Part shown: positions 1-12,200 of the stretch, one piece after another
Layout of the letters: the number at the start of each line of letters is the position of its first letter
How positions within the stretch are numbered: position 1 is the first letter of the stretch
Source: Ricordea florida
Lineage: Eukaryota; Cnidaria; Anthozoa; Corallimorpharia; Ricordeidae
NCBI GenBank assembly: GCA_949710005.1
Contig: OX453280.1
Location: 10,815,605-10,879,604 of the forward strand
DNA length: 64,000 nucleotides
Direction of reading: 5' to 3'
Position numbers and translations under genes: made by a program
The notes under the pieces: model-generated
What the model was told of the DNA's origin: nothing
What the model saw: only the letters and a program-made list of their open reading frames with translations
Databases searched by the model: none

Positions 1-3000
1 ATACACAGCCATACATAGCCATACATAGCCATACATAGCCATACACATCCATATATAAACATGCATAGCCCTACACAACCATGCATAGCCCTACATAGCC
101 ATACATATCCCTACATAGGCATACACAGCCATACATAGCTCTACATCGCATTACACAGCCATACACAACCATAGATAGCCCTACACAGCCATACATAGTC
201 CTACATAGCCCTACATAGCCCTACATGGCCATACATAGCCCTACAGAGCCCTATATAGCCATACATAGGCCTACAAAGGCATACATAGGCATATATAGCC
301 CTATATAGCCATACACAGCCATACATAGCCTCACATAGCCATACAGAGCCCTACAGAGCTATACATAGCCCTACATAGCCTTACATAGCCATACACAGCC
401 ATACATAACCATACATAGCCTTACACAGCTATACATAGCCCTACATAGCTCTACATAGGCATACACAGCCATACATAGGCCTACATAGCCCTACATAGCC
501 CTACACAGCCATACATAACCATACATAGCCATACATAGCTTTACCTAGCCCTAAAGAGGCATACATAGGCATACATAGCCTTACATTGCCATACATAGCC
601 ATACATAGCCCTACATAGCCACACATAGCCATAAAAAGCCAAACATAGCCATAGATAGCCATACACAGCCAGATATAGCCCTACATAGCCCTACATAGGC
701 ATATATAGGCATACATAGAGATACATAGCCATACACAGTCATACATAGCTATACATAGCCCTACATAGCCCTACATAGCCATACATAACCATACATAGCC
801 ATACACAGCCATACATAGCCATACATAGCCCTACGTAGCCATACATAGGCATACATAGCCATACATAAGCATACATAGCCCTACATAGCCATACACAGCC
901 CTACATAGCTATACATAGCCCTACATAGCCCTACATAGCTATACGCAACCCTACATAGCCATACGTAGCCCTACATAGCCATACATAACCATATATAGCC
1001 ATACATAGCCCTACATAGCCATACAGAGCCATACATAGCCCTACATAATCCTACATAGCTATACGCAACCCTACATAGCCATACATAGCCCTACATAGCC
1101 ATACACAGCCATACATAACTATACATAGCCCTACAAGCCACACATAGCCCTACATAGCCCTGCATAGGAATACATAGCCCTACATAGCCCTATATAGTCA
1201 TACATAGACAAAGATAGCCTTACATAGCCATACATAGCCATACGTAGCCTGACACAGCTATACATAGCCCTACATAGCTATACATAGGAATACACAGCTA
1301 TACTTAACCATACATATCCCTACACAGTCATACAGAGGCATACATAGGCCTACATAGCCCTACATAGCCATACATAGCCATACATAACCATACGTAGCCC
1401 TACACAACCATACATAGCCCTACACAGACATAAATACCCCTACATAGCCCTACATAGGCATACACAGCCATACAAAGCCCTACGTAGCCCTACATAGGCC
1501 TACACAGCCATACATAACCATACATAGCCATACATAGCCCTACATAGCTATACATAGCCATACATAGTCCTACATAGCCCTACATAGCCATACACAGTAA
1601 TACATAACTATACATAGCCCTACAATGCCATACATAGCCCTTCATAGCCCAACATAGGCGTACACAGCCCTACACAGCCCTACACAGCCCTACATAGCCC
1701 TACATAGCCCTAAATAGCCCTACATAGGCATACATATCTCTACATAGCCATACATAGCCCTACATAGCCATACCCAGCCCTACATAGCTATACATAGCCG
1801 TACATAGCGACACACAGCCATACATAACCATACATAGACCTACACAACTATACATAGCCCTACACAGCCATACATAGCCATACACAGTAATACAGAACTC
1901 TACATATCCCTACACAGCCATACATAGCCCTAGATAGCCCAACATAGGGGTACACTGCCATACGTATCCCTACATAGCAATACATAGCCCTACACAGCCA
2001 TACATAACCATACCTAGCACTACACATACATACATAGCCATACATAGCCATGCATAGGCCTACATAGACATACATAGGCCTATATAGGCATACACTGCCG
2101 TACATAGCCTTACATAGCCCTACCTAGCCCTACACAGCCCTAAATAGCCCTACATAGCCCAACATAGGGGTACACTGCCATACATATCCCTACATAGCAA
2201 TACATAGCCCTACACAGCCATACATAACCATACCTAGCACTACACATACATACATAGCCATATATAGCCATGCATAGGCCTACATAGCCCTACACAGCCC
2301 TACATAGCCCTACATAACCCTACATAGGCATACATATCCCTACATAGCCAAACATAGTCTTACATAGCCATACATAGCCATACATAGGCCTACATAGCCC
2401 TACACAGCCCTACATAGCCAAACATAGCCCCACATAGCCATAAACAGCCGTACATAGCTATACACAGCCATACATAACCATACATAGCCCTACACAGCCA
2501 TACATAGCCCCACACAGCCAAACATAGCCATACATAGCCATAGACAGCCATATATGGCCCTACATAGGCCTAAATAGGCATACATAGGCATATATAGCCC
2601 TATATAACCATACACAGCCATACATAGCCATACATAGCAAAACACAGCCATACATAACCATACATAGCCCTACACAATCATACCGAGGCATACATAGGCC
2701 TACATAGCCCTACATAGCCATACATAGCCATACATAGCCATTAAAAGCCCTACATATCCCTACATAGCCATACATAGCCCTACATAGGCATACATAGCCA
2801 TACATAGCCCTAGATAGGCTTAAATAGCCCTGCATAGCCATACCCAGCCCTACATAGCCATGCATAGCTCTACATAGCCATACACAGCCATACATAACCA
2901 TACATAGCCGTACACAGCCATACGTAGCCCTACATAGCCCTAGACAGCCATACATAACTATACATAGCCCTACACAGTCATACATAGCCATCCATATTCC

Positions 3001-3645
3001 TACATAGCCCTACAGAGGCATACATAGGCATACATAGCCATACATAGCTTTACCTAGCCCTACAGAGGCATACATAGGATACATAGCCTTACATAGCCAT
3101 ACATTGCCATACATAGCCCTACATAGCCACACATAGCCATAAACAGCCAAACATAGCCATACATAGCCTTACACAGCCCTACATAGCCCTGCATAGCCTT
3201 ACATAGGCATACACAGCCATACATAGCCCTGCATAGCCCTACACATCCCTACACATCCATACATAACCATACATAGCGCTACACAGCCATACATAGCCCT
3301 ACATAGCCCTACATAGGCATACATAGGCATACATAGCCTTAAATAGCCATACATAGCCCTACATAGCCGTACATAGCCGTACATAGCCCTACATAGGCAT
3401 ACACAGCCATACATAGCCATACATAGCCATACACAGCCATACATAACCATGCATAGCCCTACACAGCCATGCATAGCCCTACATAGCCATACATAGCCCT
3501 ACATAGCCATACACAGCCATACATAGCTCTACATAGCCCTACACAGCCATACATAACCATAGATAGCCCTACACAGCCATACATAGCTCTACATAGCCAT
3601 ACATTGCCCTACATAGGCATACTCGGCCATACATAGGCCTACATA
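1..3645 (+). repeat. 10-bp satellite array, left arm
   Basis: A tandem array with a 10-bp unit close to TACATAGCC[A/C], kept in strict register over long stretches; variants include tacacagcca and tacataggca. Three units make 30 bp, so every frame gives a 10-residue periodic peptide of the YGYVGLCMAM type; these open frames are a by-product of the repeat and not genes. The array continues off the left edge of the window. Its reverse complement matches the satellite just beyond the right-arm LINE (from 40,342), so the inverted duplication includes at least this much satellite. Confidence 0.95.
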
Positions 3646-3784
3646 AGAATAATATTAATAATAATAATAAAATATTTATATAGCGCCAATATCCTAAAAG
3701 TTCAAAAGCGCTTTACAACTAGAAAGATTAAAAACACTTGAAAAATATTAAAAAGTATAAAATAGTTATAAAAATGCCTTAAGA

Positions 3785-5356
3785 CTAATAAAATAAAAAT
3801 AAAAGAAATGTCGCTAAAAAGTTATAAAAATGCTTTTTTATAAATAACGTTTTTAGTTTATGTTTAAAAAGGGACACTGAGGAGCTGTTCTTGATGTCAG
3901 ACGGAAGAGTGTTCCAGAGTGTAGGAGCTGCTACAGAGAAAGGTCTTGCGCCATATGTTTTTAAATTGAAGTGCGGAATGGAAAGAAGTTCTTTAGAAGA
4001 TGAACGTAGCTGACGAGACGGAGTGTAAGGAGTGAGAAGATCGCGAACGTATGAACGTGTAAGATCGTTTAGGGCCTTGTACGTGATGAGTAGAATTTTA
4101 AAGATGATACGATAGTTAACAGGAAGCCAGTGGAGATTAAACAAAATAGGTGTGATGTGTTCGTGTTTTCTGGAGAGGGTGATAAGACGAGTAGCGGCAT
4201 TCTGGACGTGCTGTAACTTTTTTAAAAGACAGTTTGGTAAGCCATAGAGTAGAGAATTACAGTTATCCAATTTTGAAGAAACAAACGCATGAACAAGTAT
4301 TTCAGTGGTGGTCGATGACAGGTACATCCTTATATTGCTGATATTACGGAGATGATAAAGAGATGATTTGCAAATACTTGCAATATGTTCATTAAAACGA
4401 AAATGATGGTCAAAAATGACACCGATGTTTCTTGCTTTCTGTGACGAGCAGATGGTTTCATTCACGACAGAGATTTCTTGAAGGGTTGGTCTCGGTAGAT
4501 GTTTTGCGGAGATCACTAGAAGTTTAGTCTTATCTTTGTTAAGTTTAAGACGATTAATCAACATCCAGTGATCAATCTCATGTACACAGCGCTCGATGCT
4601 GGACACAGCTAAATCCCTATCACTGGGTATAGTTGGCTGAAAGGACAGATAAAGTTGTGAATCGTCAGCATAAAAATGATAACTCAAGTTGAATTTTTTA
4701 ACAATGTCTGAAAGGGGTGAAGTGTAAAGAACGTACAAAATGGGTCCCAACACTGATCCTTGTGGAACACCACATTGAAGAGCATGATCTGAGGAAGCTG
4801 CACCATCAACAGAGACATACTGCATGCGATTGGACAGATAAGATTTAAACCATAGTAACGGCTTGCCAGTAACTCCAAAGCACTGGAGAGGTCCAAAAGC
4901 GGAGAGGTCCAAAAGTAATAAAATTACCGTTCTACGTTTATCAATGGCTGTGAGGATGTCATTATGCACGCAAATGAGAGCCGTTTCTGTGCTATGATAC
5001 TGTTTGTAGGCAGACTGTAATGGCTCATTCAGGTTGTTGTTGTTAACATAGGAGATCAGTTGGTTAGCAACCAACTTCTCAATTGCTTTGCTGAGAAAAG
5101 TAAGATTCGAAACAGGGCGATAATTTGAAAACTGCGTGTGATCCAGAGAAGGCTTCTTAAGAAGAGGACGCAGCTTAGCAACTTTTAATCGAGAGGGCAT
5201 TTGGCCAGATTGCAACGAAGTATTTATAATCTTGGTGATAAATGGAAGCAGTGTGCTCAAAGCATTTCTTGTGACATAGCCAGGAAGAGGATCAAGATCA
5301 CATGACTTGGAAGATAATTTCACAACACATTTGCGGACTTCGTCAGCATCTACCAA
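3785..5356 (-). pseudogene. LINE reverse transcriptase, motif A region deleted
   Basis: A 523-codon open frame encoding the RT and C-terminal region of the LINE. The YADD motif (motif C), the GVPQGSVLGP segment and the NYRPVSNL segment are visible. Motif A reads LLLDLSAFGPLQCFGVTG: the aspartate of LDLS remains, but the usual AAFDTVDH-type segment and the residues up to FGVTG are missing, in frame. At DNA level the junction is marked by a repeated ggacctctcc. The right-arm copy has the same lesion, so it predates the inverted duplication. The protein is unlikely to be active. Upstream in the same frame a single TAG separates it from the endonuclease part. Confidence 0.85.
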
Positions 5357-5470
5357 ACTGAACTCATCAAACGTATAAGGACAGACCCGGTTAACTTCAG
5401 GAACTTGATGGATGATGAGAGCAGCATTGTCTAAGTCGACCCGTATTTTGGTGATCTTATCAGAAAAGAA

Positions 5471-6036
5471 CTAGACGAACTTATTTGCGAGATCCGAAGG
5501 CGAGTTGCAGGGCGGATATGGTATATCACACTTTCTATGTAATAGACTGTCAATTGGTTTGAAAAGAAGTTTATAGTCCGTCTGATTATCACTGATCAGC
5601 TTAGTGTAGTAAGTTCTCTTGGAAGAACAAATTAAAGAGTTGACGACACGGCATTGGTCAATAAGCAACTGGCGGTCGACTGGAAGTTTGGTCCTTCGCC
5701 AACGCCGCTCCAGTCTCCTGCGATCTTTCTTCAAATTGTTTATTTCTTCAGAATACCAAGGTGCAGCCGGACGCAGAGTTATTGTTTTGGTTTTAACAGG
5801 AGCGTGGATATCAAGTATGGAACTAAGAACGCCATTATACTGACTGATTAAGTCATCAAGGCACGGAAGACTAGAATTCGTGATATCAGAACCAAAACTA
5901 CCAAAGTCAATGGAACGAAGTTTTCTAAATGTGATAGGCTTCTTTTCTAACACTGGTTTTTTAAGCATCAGATGAAAATGAACGGCAGCGTGATCAGATA
6001 TAACAAAAAGAGAATCAATTGACAAATTAGAAACAA
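5471..6036 (-). pseudogene. LINE endonuclease C-terminus and linker, TAG-interrupted
   Basis: Open frame from the LINE 5' truncation point to a TAG at 5,471-5,473. It holds the end of an APE-type endonuclease (VISDHAAVHFHL) and the linker with a PWYSEEI segment common in cnidarian LINEs. The frame carries on beyond the TAG (FFSDKITKIR and onward) directly into the RT, so one nonsense codon separates endonuclease from RT. Upstream, the open frame runs into satellite and is meaningless there. The same TAG is in the right copy at 38,514-38,516. Confidence 0.75.
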
Positions 6037-6276
6037 TACATAGCATACATAGCCCTACATAGCCATACATAGCCCTACATAGCCATACACAGCCAAACAT
6101 AGCCATACATAGCCCTACATGTGTATGGATATACACAGCCCTACATACCCAAACAGAGCCCTTCATAGCCATACATAAACATACATAGCCATACATAGCC
6201 CTACATAGTCATACAAAGGCCTACATAGCCATACATAGCCATATATAGCCATACATAGCCCTACCTAGCCCTACAT
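6037..6276 (+). repeat. 10-bp satellite, inner edge of the left-arm array
   Basis: A short continuation of the TACATAGCC satellite on the inner side of the LINE. It ends sharply at about 6,276, where non-repetitive arm sequence begins. The mirror edge in the right arm is at about 37,731. Confidence 0.93.
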
Positions 6277-8364
6277 AAAAGTGAATGGGATGCTCATAGT
6301 TTCCCTTAGTGATGTAAGTTGCCAATTTTTGTCTCGCTTTAAGTTATTTTCGACACTATATTTGCTCATTAAGGTATCGCTTATGGCTGTGCGTAAATAA
6401 ATTCCGTGACACTGACCTACAGATGTCTGTTTTAGTATAGGAATCCACACCCTCGCTGGTCTCCTTAGGTGTATATAATTTAACTTTCCCACGAGCACTA
6501 GGACCCCACATAGTGATACACATCATCAGATCTTGATCGCTAAAACGCCGCATAATTGCGGACACCAATAGATGTAACTAAATAAAGCAACTAGTGATTG
6601 CACACCTCCTGTGCAATAGACACTTCGTTGTTCATTCTATTCTTCACCTTTTTCATGAAGGGACAAGTCCGCCAACTCAACTATAAAGTGCGCTTTTGAA
6701 TTAGTTAAATCAGTCACTGGGTTTGAAAGTGATTTGCTGTAAACTAACCAAGATATAGCTTCTCAAAGGAACGAAATGTTGAGAAATTTTATGGCGAAAT
6801 TTATTTGGGTGGGGGGGGGGGGGGGAGGGGGGGGAGGCAAACTTTCCGCCACCATACAAACATGATATATCACTTTCAAATTTTGCAGTCTTACTAACTT
6901 TCGAGGCTTCTTTCTAGTAGTATTGACAGATTTTGTCCTTACTGGTCCATGTCAACAGTGGAAAAAAATCGTTGAAAGGGCTATCCATGCACGTTCCACC
7001 CGGGATGCAAAATTTGACGAATATAAAACATTCGCTGCGTTGTGCAACCGGAATAGAAAAAGTGGATGGAGGGAGTTGTTTCCGACTGTTTTCGCTTTAA
7101 GATAAATGGGCCTATGTCTGTAGCCTCCACCGTAGACGATCGTAAGGGGTTCGTCACGCGTTCCTCGAGCAGGAACGCATGACGAACCCGTAAAAACGTT
7201 TGCGGGGAGTCTACTATATCTGAGGCTGAAGGGGGTATTTCCACTAACTCGGAATTTAGAGGCGTGTGTCGCCAGGGGTCGTCTTTGAACGTTTGGGTTG
7301 CGATTACTTTTACACTGCGTAGTTGTGACTCGTTGAAATGGAAAACAGGTTGTGGATAGTTATTTATAAAGTTCGCATTTGACAGTCGAACCACATACTT
7401 TACTACTTGGGGTGGCAGAAAAACAAGTCCAGACTTCCTTTATTTATCAGGTGCTCCCAACGAGTGTTTTCGGCTAACTTTATTCCCTATGATATAATTT
7501 GGGCGGTATGGTTTCTCACACGATTATTCTTGAGTTCAGATGGTAGGAAAGGGAACAGAGCGGGAAAAAATGGCGAGAACGAACGCCCAAAAGTGGCTTG
7601 ATTAACCAACTCGGCTTTGAAAAGTTGCTTTATTATTAGTTTATTCAACAATCTAACTACTAAGTTGTAAAATAATCCTTAAAGAAATCAGTTTGCGTAT
7701 TGATCGATCCTGAGTGACAAAATATTGCCACAACCGTGCTACAGTGTCACAAAACATATCAACGTTTCTTATTTGAAACGTCCGCTATAACGTCAGAAAC
7801 ATCCTCAGGAAAAGTAAGGCATGGGCCCCAAACTGATTCAGTTAAAAAAACATGGGGGTGGTCTATCTCTGAGCACTTAAGCACTGGAAAGATGAGACTT
7901 TGCCAGATACATAATGGTGTGGTTTCTGTCAATTTGGAGTTCTCCAATTATACAAATGTTGTCACGTGACTCAATACTGTCAGAAAACAATAAAAAATAT
8001 TTTAACAAAAATGGCAACACCTTTTGTTGTGAGTTATTAAACCGAACTGGTTTAGGATAATGTGTAATGTAAGCACCTACAAAACTGTGCTTGGCCTTTT
8101 TTGAGTTTTTTACTGTTTTAGAAAATAAACGGTTTTTTCAACTAGACCCATTCTCCCAGACATTTTTATCAGACGGGCTTATTATGCAACCGGTAAAAAA
8201 GTTGAGGACACACGAAAAAGCGTTGCCTTTTCAAGAACAATCTTTTTCAGTCAATGGGGGTCACGTAACCTAATTAGCGCATTAAACCGAAAAAAACACT
8301 TTCAAATGGTGTGAGGCATCACTCAAATAACAATTATAAAGGTAAACCTTTCTTAACAACTTTC
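6277..8364. other. Left-arm sequence with no recognised gene
   Basis: About 2.1 kb of arm sequence with only short unrelated open frames. It contains a G-rich run at about 6,808-6,838 (mirrored as a C run near 37,160-37,190) and an inverted repeat at about 7,146-7,189 with arms around a CGAGC loop. Around 7,100-7,330 lies a segment present once here but tandemly duplicated in the right arm. I see no exon chain or conserved domain. Confidence 0.6.
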
Positions 8365-9136
8365 TTAAGGTCGCCCGAATCTTTTTATATGCGCGTTGGT
8401 TATGTTTTAGAATCGCGTTTCTCGGCAAAAATGAATTAACTTATTGCTATTAGCGGAGCTCCACAGCGGCTCGAAGAGCCGCAGAGCGGAGCCCCATAAC
8501 TACCGTGCGAGGATAGAAATTGAGAAAACCATGCGTTTGAGTTTTCATGGTCATCGTGGTTAGCGGCATGGCTCGCGGGCACGTGCGCCTAGCGACGACG
8601 ATGTTGCTTCAACGAAAAGCGCGCGAAAAGCGCGCGAAAAACAAAGCCTCGTTTCGGTTTAAGACCTTCTAAATATCCCGGATGACTATGGCCGCCAGGC
8701 CATACTCATCCGGGATATTTAGAAGGTCTTAAGCCGAAACGAGGCTTTGTTTTTCGCGCGCTTTTCGCGGCTTGCCGCGGCTACACAACCTACAGCCAGC
8801 AGTCTACAGCAGTCTACAATGTTTTGCCGAAGAAACGGATTATTCATAGCGGTTTTTGAGGAAAAATTTTCTTCCTACAAGTTTTCAAGCATTTTTGGAG
8901 GGACTGTGTGAGGAGCTCCGCTTTTAGGTTTGCCTAAATCTATTTATATTTTGGCATCCTTACTGAAGGATGGTCGAACTTTAAGAAAAGGTTATTTATT
9001 TTCTTGTAGGTATAAAAACGTTTGAGACATCGGCATATGGTTAAAACCCCATTATTACAAAAAATTGTCAATTATTTTGAAACCCGAAGACAGACAGATA
9101 ATCAACGCGCATATAAATAGGTTCGGGCCACCTTAA
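8365..9136. mobile_element. TTAA-bounded inverted-repeat element (MITE-like), left copy
   Basis: A non-coding element of about 770 bp. Its ends are imperfect inverted repeats of about 38 bp beginning TTAAGGT[C/G]GCCCGAA, with ATATGCGCGTTG inside the TIR. TTAA at both edges suggests a piggyBac-like TTAA target, but this is inference from the ends only. It contains a long internal palindrome (8,626-8,765). It lies just downstream of the stop codon of the minus-strand host gene, and an AATAAA on that strand at 8,995-9,000 falls inside it. The right-arm mirror is 34,802-35,441. Confidence 0.7.
8626..8765. repeat. Long perfect-type palindrome (hairpin), left arm only
   Basis: Two arms of about 65 bp, nearly exact reverse complements: 8,626-8,690 and 8,700-8,765, with a short loop around gccgccagg. 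Each arm carries a CGCGCG-rich end and a segment with CTAAATATCCCGGATG. The right-arm counterpart (about 35,130-35,195) retains only remnants of the two arms and no hairpin. Confidence 0.9.
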
Positions 9137-9203
9137 TAAGTTCAACATGTTGTGGACCACAGATAGGTTCTTACTTTGATTGAACTATATCTTTTCAGTA
9201 GCT

Positions 9204-12200
9204 TTAATGAAATAGATGAGACGGCAATGGATCAACGTTTTTTTCTTTGTCTCTTTCCTGTGGAATAAAATATTTGAAATTAGTAAAGTGGCTACTTGAA
9301 CATTAACAAAAGTAGGTACTTGTGGCATCAATTTCTTGTTTTAAGGCAGGGAGCCTAAAAGTGTCACCTCATTCAATTAATTCACATTCTTCCATGCAGA
9401 CATTAACCAATCAGAAGTCGAGGACAGTTTTCCCGCTGGCTCTTGATTGGATTAAATCTGCAGGAAAGAATGCGAATAAATTAAAGCGGTCACTCTTTTG
9501 TCTCCTTGCTGTAGGTAAAAAAAAAATCATCATCATCACCTCGATTACAATATAAACATGAAAATTACAAATAATAAAAATAATAGTCCACGATTAACCT
9601 CAACTCACGAGAACTTAAATTCTTTTCAACAAATAAAAGTGCTGGTCAAACAAAAGCTGAGGTTACCTGTTTGAACTCCAGGATGCTGAGCATATGCCAG
9701 AGACGAAACATCATTGCATTATAAACCAAGAAATACTAACCAAATGACCAACCCGTCGAAGAAGATGCAGTTATAATGAGATGCACCGAATGTTGATCAA
9801 AGATTGGTGTTCGACCACTGAATACGCTGACAGTTTGCGTGGTATACATCGGACGTTACAAACAGAGCTCAGCCTTGTGCGACAAGCGACCACAGAATCG
9901 TGCATAAAAGGCCTTTGGACGATAAGGTTAGGACATTTCCAAAAGTTTTTCTGAGGGCGTATTTTAACTTAATGAGGCTTAAGACACGGGAATAAAGTTT
10001 ATGTCTGACCCGCAACTTCAAAGTTAACCGCTGAAGGTCAAATATTTGCATTTTCTACGGAGTTTGAAACGCTCTCGCGCCGCTCCTAATCATTTGCCCA
10101 AAGAAATGTTTACAGGAATCTGTAAACCATCCTTCGAACATTCAACTACCAGAGGCTTAATCGATTTGAAGGTTTCGCACATGGTGAAAATTAGTTTTAT
10201 TCACGAAGTACTTTTACTGAGGTGAACTGTATGCCTTCGAAATTAAATTATTTCGTATGCAAAGAACAACGCAATATTCCCCAAAATCATTCCAACGTAC
10301 ATTTAGAGATTGCTAAATAATACTTGAGTGTATTAAAGACAGTAGAATGATTTGTTTTTGCACGCGAGGCTCTCAAACCTGTGTAATTATTTAGCACCTC
10401 AAATAACGATTTTAACGGATTTTTGTAATTTGCATTTTTCTTTGAAACGAAAAGATATTTGACCAAAAAACGTATACAGTAATTTTAGTTAGACCCTAGC
10501 CTATCGAACGTTAAAATATGAAAGAAATCGAATTTTCCGCGCTTGCCGCGAAATTTGGAATTTGTCTGATTTTTACAGACAGGAGCTCTTAAGTGGATAT
10601 ATTAATACTGAAACTAGTGGCAGAATTAAAATGTAGACATTCTAAGGCCGGGTTCAGACGCCGATCCTTTCACGCGGCAAACCTAATACAATGAACTAAG
10701 TACATGAATAGTTCGACGTCTGAACCAATTCAGGCGGCCTAAATAGTTTGGATCGACCTTAATTCGAATTAGGTTAGGCTCACGAAAAGTTCGGCGTCCG
10801 AACCGGGCCTAATCATTATTAATTTTGATCTCTTAAATTGTTTTGACTAAAATTGAGTATTCTGATCTGTCAAGGAAAAAAAATAAAAACGAAAAAAGAA
10901 GAAAATATGATGGCCCACTAGGATTATCATTAGTCAGTCAGAGATACTCGAGGAATAGATTTTAATTTGTATTATTATGAAACTTATGTTTACCATTTTC
11001 TCTCTTTCTTCTGCATCAATATACTCTTCTTCAGGATCTTAAGAAAACAAAAAAGGAAACATTTTAATCGCTTGGACCGGCTGAGGTTATGTATAAGTTA
11101 CTGAAATAGAACTGTTCAACCAGTAAACCATCTTCAGTCAAACAAGCACCAACAACAAACTATGAAACACAAACAACAAACTAAGAAACTAAACAAACAA
11201 CAAACTGTGAAACTTAACAAAGCTACATGTTGTATAACCAAAAAAGAAAACTTGTTCATAATGTAATCTCTTAATGTCAGTTTACATAGGGTGGGTATAT
11301 GTGTAGGCTACCTTTTGATTAAAGGGGCAAGAAGTGAATGGTACTTGCAACATTGTGTCAACTTATTACCTTCAGTTCCCTGATCAACCTCTAATTCACT
11401 ACATGTGATTACAGAAACCTATGGAAGAAAAGCATACAATGTAAGTACTCAGGTAAGCAAGGAGTAAAAATAAATGAAAGTCGATGCCATGGTAACAGTC
11501 AGAAATACTAAAGTTATGAGCACCTCATGATCCACTGGCATACTTCCCTGCATTGTAGTGTCTAACATTATTAAAAAATAAAAACAATAATCAGTATGAA
11601 AACACAATCCATTCCACAACCCACTTCCAAAAGACTATTTAAGTCATTAAATGCCTAATAACATAGCTAATTATTGAAACATATGATGAAATCAAGAATA
11701 TAAGTAAAAGCTTTTGTGACATTCATAAAAATGAAAGGCTTCCATTATTAGAATAAATATAGCATGTTACAGAATTTGTAGTTTAGATTTAATTATCCTC
11801 CAAAATGAATTTGCTTTTTTTATTGCGTGAATACATGTTCTCTGGGAATTATTAACAAACTAAACTTGTCTTAATTGTCAAAGTCTATATTGTTGTAGCC
11901 TTGTGAGAGGTAATTACATGGTATGATGAATGGTCTAGTAATCTGTTGTTATGCGCAGGTTATAACTACAGTCAGGGGTTGTCATTTACACTACAGTCTT
12001 GTAAAAGTTTGATTTATTTATTGATCTCACCAGCAAAGTGTTAAAAAAAGCCAGGAATTAGAAATAATCAAAACCCTTTTTGCAAGAAAATTAGAAGATT
12101 CAGAATTCCATTGCATAGAGTGACATGTAATGCACTGAGGATATTTCGGAGGCTTGAGGCAATTTCACCTAAACTTACTGGAATACTTGTCTTCAGATGA

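Larger units (their letters stand above)
3646..6036 (-). mobile_element. 5'-truncated CR1/L2-like LINE, left copy
   Basis: A non-LTR retrotransposon lying inside the 10-bp satellite. On the minus strand it starts abruptly within the end of an APE-type endonuclease domain (an SDH-containing motif), continues into a reverse transcriptase, and ends in a short 3' UTR with a (ATT)n tail at about 3,647-3,672. A microsatellite tail after a gcgctatataaat-like 3' end is typical of CR1/L2-type LINEs. The 5' truncation and the clean return to satellite on both sides indicate target-primed insertion into the array. It is the mirror copy of the element at 37,951-40,341. Confidence 0.85.

Noticed and set aside
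5619-5851. Plus-strand frames opposite the LINE linker
   Set aside because: Antisense shadows of the LINE coding strand with no recognisable domain.
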